A DNA stretch of 64,000 nt, from contig NC_088711.1 in NCBI RefSeq assembly GCF_963576615.1, positions 6,882,001-6,946,000 on the forward strand. The letters run 5' to 3'. This DNA comes from Watersipora subatra. Taxonomy: Eukaryota > Bryozoa > Gymnolaemata > Cheilostomatida > Watersiporidae. The translations under genes were made by a program, and so were the position numbers. Every line of letters begins with the position of its first letter. Within the stretch, counting starts at the first letter, position 1. The notes beneath the pieces were generated by a model. That model had not been told where the DNA came from, did no database searches, and saw only the letters and a list, made by a program, of their open reading frames with translations. Shown here one piece after another: positions 11,101 through 21,100 of the stretch.

Positions 11101-12218
11101 CAAAGACAGGTGGGCTCAATCCTTCCTCAAGCAATGGACCGCTTTGGGTAGGACGCCCTTGGCAAAAAGTGGCCGTCGACCTAGTTGGACCATTACCTTT
11201 AACTGCTAGAGGAAATAAATGGATTCTGGTACTCACCGATCACTTTACGCGATGGCAAGATGCGTTACCCATACCAGATGCAACTGCCCCTATGGTAGCG
11301 GAAGTCCTTGATAGCAGGGTGTTTTGTTATTTTGGGTTACCAGAAGAGATTCACAGTGATCGTGGATCTCAATTCGAGGGTGACCTAATGACAGAACTGT
11401 GCGAGTTGTGGCATGTCGCTAAAACACGTACAACCCCTTATCATCCGCAGTCCAATGGAGTAGTTGAGCGTGGTAATCGCACCTTGGGTGATGCCCTAAG
11501 AACCATGTTGTTGAGCTATGCGTATGACCAAAGTAGTTGGGATATCCTGCTCCCTCAGGTCATGAGAGCATTCCGTGCAACTCCTCAGACAAGCACTGAG
11601 GAGACTGCGAATTTCATGATGCTCGGCCGGGAATGCAGATTACCAGACCAACTGCTTTATGGTACTCATTCTCAACAACTATCAACAAGGACTGAATATG
11701 CTTTAGAGCTAAAAACTCGCCTTGAGTCGGTCCACAGTCTTTTACGGCAGCACCAGCAGCTGCCGATAAGATCTGCGGATCATCAGGAAGAGTCTAGGTT
11801 CAAGCCTGGTGACCTTGTTTTGATACAAAGTAAACGTAGGAGGAAGGGGTTAAATCCTAAACTCCAACCAAAATTTGAAGGGCCTTTCTCAGTCCAGGAG
11901 GTATTTGGGAATGGGACATGCAGGGTGAATGGACGCGGAACAGTTAATGCCTCTCGCTTGAAACTGTTTAGTCCGTGCTCCGCCTTAGCAGGTCAGCCTA
12001 CCCTACCTTCTCAAGAGGCTGCAGTAGACAGAACGAGACCACGAGATCTAAGCTGTCCTGCTTCTCCTGGTGCAGATGCTTGGTCTGATGATGGTAGCTC
12101 ATCTACTGGTGCCTCGTCGGACCGAAGTCGGCCACCTAGCACGTCTCCATTACCCAGTGGTAGGATGGGGCGTGTTCGCACGAGGCCTGCGAGGCTTCAC
12201 GACTATGTCTTATTTTAA
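8091..12218 (+). CDS. pol: Pol polyprotein: protease, reverse transcriptase, RNase H, integrase
   Basis: The frame is open from 8091 (after TAA at 8088-8090); its first ATG is at 8136 and gives 1,360 residues. Residues below count from that ATG. An aspartic protease has DSG at 52-54. The reverse transcriptase has FCIDYRRLN near 390, a GYWQV segment, LPFGLTAAPATFQRLM and the YLDD catalytic core near 490. RNase H has the DTDAS core near 634. Integrase has an HHCC zinc module (HTLAHTGVW to CEVCQ, ~948-984) and the DDE core: VAVDLVGP near 1014, HSDRGSQF near 1073 and the Glu of VERGNRT near 1110. A GPF motif near 1248 is the GPY/F module of Metaviridae. All key residues I can check are present and no stop interrupts the frame, so it appears intact. 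It overlaps gag by 19 nt in the -1 frame. Confidence 0.95.
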   Translation, partial: QNAGKLETSISWSTGMGDGRDLKSLESEAPLRCNATDDPIQINVASSVSSLYLPGKVERLSVLFLIDSGCTLNLLARRVFEKLLPDCRHRLEPFQHQVGKLADGSSLQFLGQLNLTGRLRSEFVELSFVIADIDSDAILGMPFLQSQDCHVRFADSILSINGRQLPCTDRHGIELASKVQVIHNVIIPPYTEQLVPCKLSNPISSDIGMVESCSTAASSEIALAASIHSIDRGGKVLARCVNPCGWPISLRSGSLIGRCNSVAGAQLVEDGEVVQVRECVAGVLPHQDGRASLLPEHIESLYQEATVACSQPHQKQDIRKLLVSYSDVFSTGDNDMGLTKLVSHSIPVKSGTKPIKQAPRRLGTEKETEVDRQIQKLQHQDLIEPGQGAWSSPVVLVKKKDGSWRFCIDYRRLNAVTVHDAHPLPRIDESLEALAGSQYFTTLDLMSGYWQVPLEEDARDKAAFCTRNGLWRWKVLPFGLTAAPATFQRLMERVLHGLHWKSLLLYLDDIIVIGNSFDNHYQNLKEVLSRLRAAGLKLKPAKCHLFQTKVAYLGHVVSCDGVATDPDKTAAVANWPVPRDLSELRAFLGTVGYYRQYIPSFSSKARPLNVLTSKHVQFKWTTECQDAFQSLKHSLMVSPVLGYPDPSLSYTLDTDASLDGVGAVLSQVQNGQERVISYYSRSLSVPERNYCVTRRELLAVVKAVTHFRPYLYGKEFRIRTDHASLLWLCRRTTPSAQIARWLEILSEFNFIIEYRAGSKHGNADGLSRQTCHNCKQCDRITRLNGGPSMDTLCNEIKQQQCYGKPVTFKITGERLYAFNIESTGSSDCISPCSSVKNHLDEVPSALPVDLIPPVDQGLSNQPGNHGCSHQDSAGGDDHASTLVEKQKLSEDVAIVYDAVLNQQELDQSIVNLGSPELKKLSTMLSLMRIREDGVLVIRLIHRNRPRETIVCPKDMRQQVMWSTHTLAHTGVWRTLHRLRLTWYWPGITADVRRVVKSCEVCQIAKTGGLNPSSSNGPLWVGRPWQKVAVDLVGPLPLTARGNKWILVLTDHFTRWQDALPIPDATAPMVAEVLDSRVFCYFGLPEEIHSDRGSQFEGDLMTELCELWHVAKTRTTPYHPQSNGVVERGNRTLGDALRTMLLSYAYDQSSWDILLPQVMRAFRATPQTSTEETANFMMLGRECRLPDQLLYGTHSQQLSTRTEYALELKTRLESVHSLLRQHQQLPIRSADHQEESRFKPGDLVLIQSKRRRKGLNPKLQPKFEGPFSVQEVFGNGTCRVNGRGTVNASRLKLFSPCSALAGQPTLPSQEAAVDRTRPRDLSCPASPGADAWSDDGSSSTGASSDRSRPPSTSPLPSGRMGRVRTRPARLHDYVLF

Positions 12219-12473
12219 ACTATTAGATGAATATTAACCTTATACTTAACATTATTAAATGTAAAGGGATCTGAGGAATATCATCAGTTTAAGACATACT
12301 GCAGGTAGCTTCCTGTACCCCTATGTATATCATAGATAGTTTTGCAAACTATTACTATGATATGCATCACAAATTGGCTTAGGGTGCAGGTGAAATTTTT
12401 GTTTGTTTGTATATTGTATGTTGTTGTTTCTTTGTGTGTGATAAATTTATTTATGTCAGGTTATCAATTGAAC

Positions 12474-13223
12474 ATGGATGTAGCTGAAGAGATCGAGCGG
12501 TTGCTGGACGAACCCGACAGTCGGGCTGTCGCTGACGCAAGCATGACAACCGGTGGTGACCCTTCTTCAAGCACGACTTGCCTCGGTTTGCCAGCAATAG
12601 CTATAGAAACCACAGCTCCACATAAATCTAAGAAAGCGGAGAAATTGACAGTCAAACAGTATATCGTGAAATCTACACACTTTAAGATCCATGCTGCAAA
12701 AAAAGACAATACTTGTTCTCTGTGCCAATATGATGGCAAGCCAGAAGACCTGCAGGGCCACGTCAGTGCCCACTTCATACGGCATTTCTGCCAATGCGGA
12801 TATTCAGACCATTTGAAGGGTACGGTAAAGCAGCATATTCAGAAGGAGGCTACTAAGGAAAATGATCCGCATATGGGCTACCGCCATTGTTATGCTGTGG
12901 ACATCATGTCATTTTCAAAATTCAAGGCCGAATTTAACCTGCCCAACGTAACATTCAATGGAGACCAGCTGCTTCCTACCAGGCCACAAGATGCTGTGGA
13001 GCTGAAGAAACGGAAACGCCCTATGGCTACCGAAAGTCTTTCGACGCCTATTACCTCCAGTGACAGGGACATTACTCTTCATTTGAAATGTGCTCGTCTG
13101 GAAGCCGAAAATGCTCAGCTTAAAGAGACATTGCTTAGAGTTCATCAACATCTGTCCGACCTGGAGCGGTCTCAGGGTAGTGTTTCTGCGGCTAAAACCA
13201 TAATCGAGTCTCACTTAGACTAG
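12474..13223 (+). CDS. Third retrotransposon ORF: C2H2-like zinc-finger/coiled-coil protein
   Basis: This ORF lies between pol and the 3' LTR, where env sits in some gypsy elements, but it does not look like an envelope. The frame is open with an ATG at 12342 (293 residues). I prefer the ATG at 12474 (249 residues): its context AACATGG is good, and the upstream part is a pyrimidine-rich stretch ending TTATGTCAG at 12459 that looks like a 3' splice site. The protein has an acidic N-terminus and a tandem Cys/His module: C-x2-C-x11-H-x3-H, then C-x1-C-x12-H with further His/Cys. A basic KKRKRP stretch, like a nuclear localisation signal, follows. The C-terminal ~45 residues have heptad-like leucines and may form a coiled coil. 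This suggests a nucleic-acid-binding or dimerising accessory factor, perhaps from a spliced subgenomic RNA. I do not recognise a named family. Confidence 0.75.
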   Translation: MDVAEEIERLLDEPDSRAVADASMTTGGDPSSSTTCLGLPAIAIETTAPHKSKKAEKLTVKQYIVKSTHFKIHAAKKDNTCSLCQYDGKPEDLQGHVSAHFIRHFCQCGYSDHLKGTVKQHIQKEATKENDPHMGYRHCYAVDIMSFSKFKAEFNLPNVTFNGDQLLPTRPQDAVELKKRKRPMATESLSTPITSSDRDITLHLKCARLEAENAQLKETLLRVHQHLSDLERSQGSVSAAKTIIESHLD

Positions 13224-13277
13224 CATCCGGGATCCTTGGTCTTTCGATGTTTCTTTTTGTCCTGCTATGCAACATCT

Positions 13278-13289
13278 AGGGACGGAGAA
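13278..13289 (+). promoter_or_regulatory. Polypurine tract
   Basis: AGGGACGGAGAA directly abuts the 3' LTR. It is almost all purine, with one C, and sits where plus-strand synthesis is primed in LTR retrotransposons. Confidence 0.8.
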
Positions 13290-14370
13290 TGTTATGGATT
13301 TCCGGATTTAGCGAGTCAGTGAGATTCGATTCTGTGGCTTGGTGGCCGTGGACCCACAACTACTGGTTAGTTGCCCTGTCTCCCACAGTAGTCTGCTTTT
13401 GCACTAAGGCTAGCTTTCTTGCGAAGTCTCGCAAAAGCTAGGACAGATTTGTTGTGTTAGGATTTGGACACTCTTGAATTGGCAGAGCTAGGAAACGTTT
13501 CTGTTTTGTTCATGTCAAGACGTATATTTATTCACTCTTTTATTACATACCGTGTTTCGGAGATTTAATTGCTTTGCGATATTTTGCTTGACTTTCCTTT
13601 ACGATATTTTGTAATAACGGTAACTCGGGTAAGCTAACTTTTATATGATATCTCTATATGGTGCTTAATAATAATAATTTGACTTGTATTGATCTTGATC
13701 GTGGTGTTGTTCTTTGGTTATTGCTACTGAACCTTTAACGTAGGCTCGTAAGACAACCAGAGGGAAACAGTCCCAACATCGACAAGTCCGAACCTAGACA
13801 AGTCCCAATCTCGACAGAGGTTGGTCCGAATCTAGACAAAGGTTGGTCCGAACATCGACAAAGGCTGATGCAGTTTTACAATAATTTAATTTTTAACAAA
13901 TAATAAATGTCTTTTTGCAGTTCTATCCTCACTTCAAAAAATAAAAATCAAAGCTACTCACTGAAGTTTAGATTTCAAATACCGGTAAAACATTTTGCTA
14001 GCTTAACAGTCAACCATATTTATGATCGTTACTTGTTTTAGCATTCGTTCTACACGTATATTTAGGTTGGGCGAAATATTGTTAGGCCTACATAAGCTGG
14101 GGAGTACTGCTTCAAATGGACCACAAGATATTTTTGCGCAAATAAATCTTTTACATATAAATCGCTCATTTATTATGAAAATAGTAGATGGTAAAATAGT
14201 AAAACTGCTGTCGAGATTGGACCAACCATTGTCGATATACAAACTCGTCGAGTTTCAAACCAGTCGAGGTTCGGACTATAAACCCAACCAGATTAAATAA
14301 TCACTGGGAAAAGGACCCCAATTACCGAAGTGAGAATTGTCTGCTCCTAACCAGGGCGAATTCCATTTCA
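13290..14370 (+). repeat. 3' LTR of the gypsy-like element, interrupted by a nested transposon
   Basis: The same 550-bp LTR as at 6098-6647, split after GACAACCAGA by the element at 13762-14284. Removing that element and one copy of its 8-bp duplication restores exactly 550 bp. It is followed by the TTAT target duplication at 14371-14374. Confidence 0.95.
13762..14284. mobile_element. 523-bp MITE nested in the 3' LTR
   Basis: Flanked by an 8-bp duplication CAACCAGA (13754-13761 and 14285-14292), seen once at the equivalent point of the 5' LTR. The ends are imperfect inverted repeats: left GGGAAACAGTCCCAACATCGAC, right (read inward) GGTTTATAGTCCGAACCTCGAC. Several TCGACA/CTAGACA and TTGGTCCGAA motifs repeat near both ends. 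There is no transposase, so it is non-autonomous. The 8-bp duplication fits hAT, P or Merlin-type elements; the GG start is not typical hAT, so I leave the superfamily open. Confidence 0.88.
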
Positions 14371-14374
14371 TTAT

Positions 14375-15053
14375 TAACGAATTGCACATAAGTACACGTT
14401 ACTGTCATTTACAAGACATATCAAGTAGAAGATATTAGTTGTTCCTACTAAGAATATGTTATTTAGCTACTCCATCTATCTAAACTGCAAACTCATACGC
14501 TTCGTTATGAATTAACGCTGAATAGTTAAATATGAAATGGCAGACCATAGCTTATTTTCCCAAGTAATTCACCAACAACAATCGTAAAATGTCCCACACA
14601 ATATGTGCAGCTTTCGCTTACCGAGTAAGCAAAGAGTATGTAATGCTAAGATATTGTTTAGAGACTGTCGTATAATATCAATATATTCAACCCCTAAACG
14701 TAGATACCAACTTAAATAGTTGTCGACGTATGTAAGTGGATCTCCTATCCAATCACCAATGCCCGGCATAGTTCTGTCTAGTAATTCGAATTTCGCAAGA
14801 CAATACTTGTTGTCACGTTGCCTGTAAATATCTGTGGCGCGAACAGTCCAACGAGGTCTAGTTCTATTCTTTATATTACTATGGTGTCATGCTATTCTAA
14901 AGAGTTCAACAAGCGAACGTGAATCATAGTTGCCTCGCTAAATGTAAAAGACCAATTACATTGCCGTTGTCATAGTAATGAATACGCCCGTACTCTCTAA
15001 GTGCCGAGTTCGTTAGGCTTTTCATCTCCAGAGTCCATCGGTATCGGTATCGG
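14375..15053. other. Upstream region of BTBD16
   Basis: No exon or repeat recognised. The minus ORFs at 14569-14769 and 14924-15109 have no recognisable domain. The last part is expected to hold the BTBD16 promoter. Confidence 0.4.
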
Positions 15054-15062
15054 TATAAATAG
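15054..15062 (+). promoter_or_regulatory. Possible TATA box of BTBD16
   Basis: TATAAATAG lies 87 bp upstream of the BTBD16 ATG, preceded by short GTATCG repeats. Spacing fits a short 5' UTR of about 50-60 nt. This is a motif match only. Confidence 0.4.
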
Positions 15063-15068
15063 ATCCTG

Positions 15069-15098
15069 CAGATATTCATATGAATATATGAATATCTG
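15069..15098. repeat. Perfect 12-bp hairpin in the probable BTBD16 5' UTR
   Basis: CAGATATTCATA (15069-15080), a 6-base loop, then its exact complement TATGAATATCTG (15087-15098). It lies between the possible TATA box and the ATG, so it could fold in the mRNA leader. Confidence 0.6.
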
Positions 15099-15140
15099 GA
15101 CAACATCATTTGGACAAGTAACTGATTTAGGCTAACGGCA

Positions 15141-18100
15141 ATGGCTTATAGTGAAATTGCTTCGTACAATCCACCAACAGCATTCTTACCAACTCCTGTA
15201 GTACAAGTTCCTCGTCCGGTTGTAGACCACGCAAAGTACGTACTGCATTTTCTTTAATGATCAGATATTGCCAGTAAACACTTCCAAGGTCGACATTCGG
15301 ACACAAGGTTGTATATTTTGTTGTAGATATTTGGTAGATGCTCCGATAATTGCGTTAAAACCTGTACGAGCTGACGGTGTGCAAGAACAAACGGTGAGTG
15401 ACTATTCACTATAATCGCATAGTTGATTTACATTATTTAATGTTTACTGCTTACGTCTAAGATATTTTTTTAGATAAAGTATTCTAAGCGGCACAGAACA
15501 AGATTGCAAGTTGGTAACACCAATCGCTGGCGCTTACCTCAATCTTTACTAAGTGATTTGCTAGGAATCTCTCAAGCTTCACGAGCTGTAAAGCAGCATG
15601 AAGCAAAGCCATTTAATACTTCGTATGTTAAAGTTTGTACAGGTAAACTTTTGACCATAATCTGTAAAAGATTTTTGGCAATATATTGCTGTGTTCCTGT
15701 TGTTATACTAGTAATAAACCTTACCTTGCCAATTTTAAGTTAAATCCTTAAGCCCTACATTTGATTCTATCATTACCCAGTATTATATTATATATTATTA
15801 TCATATCATACATTATTATATATTATTATATGTTATATTATTTCATGTTATTATGTTATCGTTTTACATCTTAATGTCATAAATTATTGTTTTTTGGTAC
15901 TATAATTCAGCTGAAGGTCGGCATAATTTCATGAATGAAAATGCCAATGAAGACATTCCACAATCTTTTAACAACACCAGCACTGATAGAATGCCATCAC
16001 AGCCTCTACGATCAAGCTTTCATGGATCTCGGGCTAATAAATCAGCACTTGAGACACGCACAGCTCAAAGGTAGAATATTAGTTTGTGCATTATCACTCA
16101 GTGACCTTTTCAATAAAGGTTATGTTTGAATCTTCCAAATAAATGATTTTATATCTTTGTAGTGCACCGGTCTGCTCCCGACTTCCTAAATCAGCATCGT
16201 CTTCATTTTCAAAAATAAGCTCGTATATTCCGGACAGAGCTCGGCCGTCTACAACCCGAGACATCTTCTTTTATCACAGCAAACATGGTCGAGATCATCA
16301 TCGATCGGCTCCAGGTGATGTGCTGTATTCTCCTATACACAAATGAAGCTTTTGTTTGTGTCCATTTTGTATATATGTACCTGCCTGATATCGTTGTCTT
16401 AGTGTTTATTTGAACATCAAATAAACACCTCCTTTATTACGGTAGTGTTTATTGGTGGTGTTCAAACAAAGGTGGTGCTCAAATAAAGGTTATACGATAT
16501 ATTAATAATATTATTCAAGGTAGACAATATCCTATTTACAGCTGGAACTTCAACTCCCTCTGATTTGAAGTCACTAAGGTTTACATCCTATCTATTGCTT
16601 TCAGATTTGTCCATAATGTGGTTTACAATCTAACCTGAAGTCTTTAAAGCGTTTTGATTAATGATGAGAATACTCTTCATGAACACCGTATGACAAAATA
16701 ACAGCCATTGTTATGGCGTATTCTAACTTTGAAACATTAAAAGCGTCTTTAATAATTGAAAACGTTATGTCCATATTTCAATCCCAAAGCCTGACGGTTT
16801 TTTCTTTAAAACTTTGAAAGCGACACCATTGCAATAATTAACAGTACCACGCTCAAATTTTATAATCAAAGCAGTTCCTTGTTTAACTCTATCTGATGCT
16901 TTGACACATATGAAAAACGGTTTAGCAAAATGCTGAGGCCGATGGCATTAATGTCGATCCGTTCGAAGGAGAGTGCAAAATTTAGGCGACATTAGCATCG
17001 CTTTACCCGTAAAAGGATTAAAATTTTTCTTCCCAAAATTCTGATGAGCAAGTCAAATGAAGCGCCACCTTTTTTTGAACACCACCTCTAATTAAACGAC
17101 ACTATAGAAGAAGGGCTAAAAAATCGAGCGCCATGGCATTCAAATAGAAGTTTTATGGTAACTGTAGCGAATCAAGAAATTCAGTATGCTTACTTATTGA
17201 GCTTTTGCAATTTTGCTGTTAAGCAAAGAAAACCTGCATCATAAGAGTGTATTGTATGACTCTGTCTGTGTATTTTGTTTTTATATTTGATGGCTCACTA
17301 AAACTGCTTTATATACTGCTAATTAGAGCCAATTTAAAATAGAATAAGTTGTCTTGATGGACAGATACATATTTCAACAAGGCTAAACCTCAAACACAAA
17401 GCAGCAAAAACAGTAAACAGTAAAATATTGTCTTTTTTGCTAAAGAGTGTTTTATACATGAAGTAGGGCTATACTAAAACTTGGTGTGTGTACAACTTTT
17501 AAACAGTTTTTATTCTTGCTACTTGAAGTTCCACTCGACTAAAGCAATCCTCAGTTAATAAATACTAAGACGTACTAAGTGATTATTACTGCTTATGAGA
17601 TTATAGCAATTGAAATCGTAACATGAAATGAAGAGATTATAGCCACCTACATAAAGAATATATTGAACTCAAGATTTGAACTAGTATCTGAACGCAAACA
17701 TGAAAGCAAAGTTTACGTTACAAATTTTAATGGGATTACACGATATAGCAGCCTGTAATTTCTATTTCTATAACTTTGCAACAGTAATGTTCATATCATG
17801 TGACTTATCATTCATTGTCTGAGGATTGCTCTAGCAGAGTGAAACTGGAAGTATAAAAAATAAAACTTTGAAAGTTGCGCATGCACCGAATTTTAAATGA
17901 ATAAACAGAAAGTGCCATCAGGTAACACTTATACGTACTCAACTAGTCTAGGTATGGTATCATAGACGTCATCAGCTTACAGCAGGAGTAGGCTATTACT
18001 AGCAAAATTGTATTGAAATGTAGCAAAATAGTCGTCGTAAATCATAAAAGAAATGGACCGTTATTGTTCCAATATAGTGATCTATGCGCACTCGTAGCAT

Positions 18101-21100
18101 TACTTGGAGATTCAATATTTTTGCAAATTCTTTCTTGAAAAAGTACACATTATATAAATATTCGAAGATTTGTTCTATAATTTTTACTATTTCATTAGGC
18201 TTTGTTTGTATACTAATTTATACTGTCTGTATTTTACAGATGTTCTGCTACACTGTCTGGGTACTGACTTTGAGCTGCACAGTGCTGTAGTGAGCAAATC
18301 ACGAGTTCTTTCGTCACTACTAGTAGAAGCTGAGGCTATGAAACCAGAACAGACTGTCTACTACAAGTCAGCAGCCAACTACACTCTTGACACTCTTGTT
18401 GACTCAGCAGGTAGGCAGGGCTTTCATCTTCCAAACTATTCTATGTCTAAATATTGAACCAATCTATACCTAACTGTATACAGACCTGCCCTATGTCTAA
18501 AATATTGAACTGATGTAAAACTGCGTACAGACTTGCCCTATGTCTAAATACTGAACTGATGTAAAACTGTATACAGACTGATCCCATATGTCTAAATATT
18601 GAACCGATGTATACCTAACTGTATACAGACCTGCCCTATGTCTGAAGATTAATCTGATATATAGCTGTGTATAGACATGTTCTCTGGTTTAATATTGAGC
18701 TAATCCATCGCTGTATACAAACTCGTTCTACCAATGTAAATGAGATTGCTCTATAGAAGTATACAGACCTGTTTTATAGATCTTTATAGGACTTATTTAG
18801 TGATGTTTAACCTTGTTCTATGGGTATATAAAAAACTGGTCTATAGCTGCGTGCAAACCTGACATAAACTGTATGCAAGTCTAATATGTAGACAAGTACA
18901 GTAGCATAAATACATGTTCTTCTTGCTGTACAGTGTATATGTAGCTGTTTAAAGATTGCATTAGATCGTTAGGTAGATACATGTAGACTCGTGCAACACT
19001 GGCCTGCATGAAAACTGTTGTTGGTACAAACATCCGCATCTCTCATACCTATAGATAAATGATAACTTAGCTGTACATTTTGCTTCGTACACCTTTTCTC
19101 CCACTTATCTTGCGCAACTGGTATTCAACTGGAGTAGTCTATTGTTGATCGGGCATATCAAACAAGAATATCATAGATTATTGTTATCAGTTGTTTGAAA
19201 ACAATTCCATTAGATGAGTCTGCTAGATTATCAAAATATTAGATTATCCATTCAATAATAGTAGTGTTCAATTGGCTGATCAGTAATCATACTCTGTGTC
19301 TGATTTGGCTGTCTTCCTTACTGTAGGTAATATTAGATCAATCAGTTGTATGTTTCTAAAACAGCCTGCACGGTAGAGTATACCGAATGGTGCTGATGTA
19401 AGTAATAAACAGTCGTGCTTCATCTCGTTATGTCTGAGTGAAATGATAACTAGTAGGAGGACTAGTAGAGAGAGATAAGTGTAATGTTTCTATAATGAGT
19501 CACTGTATCCTTATCAGAACTGCCATATGCAAACGACGAAGGAGACTACGAGATCACAACTGACAGATCTGAGAGACGTGACATCAGCCACCCTGCGCAC
19601 ATATCTAAACTAAAGCGTGGTAGTGTTACTAACATCGTCTGGCAACCCAGCGACAATTTTATCAACAAAGATGGCAAGTACATCATATAAAGTTCTTATG
19701 TGCTTGGCATCTGTTTTTGAAAGGGCACATAAATCTAGATTATGCTTAAAAGATTTCATCCTAGTTTTGTCGAAGGCAAGGTGTTAAAAGAGATGGGACT
19801 AAATATACGTATGTAGGTGCATATTTAAATAAATACATTAAATGCCTGCAAACTATCAATTTAAATTCATCTTTTATATGTATTGGCAATGACAAGCTTT
19901 GTCTTCAACCCCTCTATATAAAACCAATATAGATGATCCAATGTACAGCTTGCCAATTTAGTTTTTTTAGTAAATTGTATTCAACTCGAGTCTACTGCCT
20001 TATGGCAAATGCAGGCATCCTTCACGCCAATAGAAACTTTCTTTTATTCTCACTGACAGTGTGTACAGTAAGCTATAGTTATATTTAGTTAATCAATAAT
20101 CAATCAATATAATTTGATATAATCAGTGAGATATTCTAGGAGTCAAACAATATGAACTGTAAGTAATATAATGACAGTTAGCTAACATGACATTACTAAA
20201 TTGGCCACAAGTATCACAGCAAACATTACAAACAGATGTGACAAAAAGGCTGCTAACGTGTCAGAGACTTTGTGATAAATGAGTGTAGCGCAAAGGTGTA
20301 AAATTCCAGTGCCTTCGCCTAATATGTGAATAATTGATCTCGCTAATAAACACATAGCGTTTTATATGTACATTATAAAGATAATGGTTGCTGACCAAAA
20401 ATACACTTCGAATCTTTGATCAAAAACCCAAGTTATGGTTCAGGAGTTAGTTATCATAGCGAATAAATAGTTAACCTAGTAGTGTCAAATCTGATTAGAG
20501 AATGTGAGAATGTAAATAATAGATAGAACGAGAGCGATAGGAGCTGTTTAAATGCTAGCCTCAGCTCTGTAGAAGTTCATAAACTGATACTTGCGATAGA
20601 ATGACCTTTGTCAAAACCATTTTCACATAGCACAATGAAGATTTTCAATGTTCAACAAACTTAGCGTCACTCTGTTGGAAAACCTTTAAAAGACGCAACT
20701 AAATGCTAAGAGAAGCTTCTAGATAAATGATCAACAAAACTATTTTTCATAAAAGATTGATGGCAACTTTCCTCACAGCCATCGGGCATCTCATCGGACA
20801 AGTTCTTTTGCCATTTATCGACTGTCTGAGCCACTGAAAATTCTTTAGTCAACTTATCGATACAGTTGCATTATTATTGGTTAATAATTTTGTTTGCTGC
20901 ATCGCTATTGGTCGGTATCATAGCAAACACTAGCGGTATCGCTGTTTAGCATCCTCTTCACTGGCAGCGTTGCTTCTGCCCATGCACTATATATATATCT
21001 ACTTTGTGTTATCTAAATAGACTGTGATATGTTATAACTGGATTAATATCCTAACCCATTCGCCTTAGGACCATGCAACATCATGTCATGCGTAGTGTTG

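Larger units (their letters stand above)
6098..14370 (+). mobile_element. Ty3/gypsy-like LTR retrotransposon, nearly intact
   Basis: An 8,273-bp element flanked by a 4-bp duplication TTAT (6094-6097 and 14371-14374). It has 550-bp LTRs beginning TG and ending CA, a primer-binding site, gag, pol in the order protease-RT-RNase H-integrase, a third ORF, and a polypurine tract. That pol order and the GPF motif near the integrase end mark it as Metaviridae. All three ORFs are open. The 3' LTR holds a 523-bp nested transposon; without it and its duplication the two LTRs have equal length and differ at two positions. This looks like a recent insertion, possibly competent for its proteins, though the disrupted 3' LTR may impair a further cycle. 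Confidence 0.95.

Noticed and set aside
12342-12473. Membrane segment at the start of the retrotransposon's third ORF, suggesting an envelope protein
   Set aside because: The hydrophobic stretch corresponds to a T-rich tract ending in CAG, better explained as a splice acceptor before the ATG at 12474. No fusion peptide, furin site or second membrane anchor is present.
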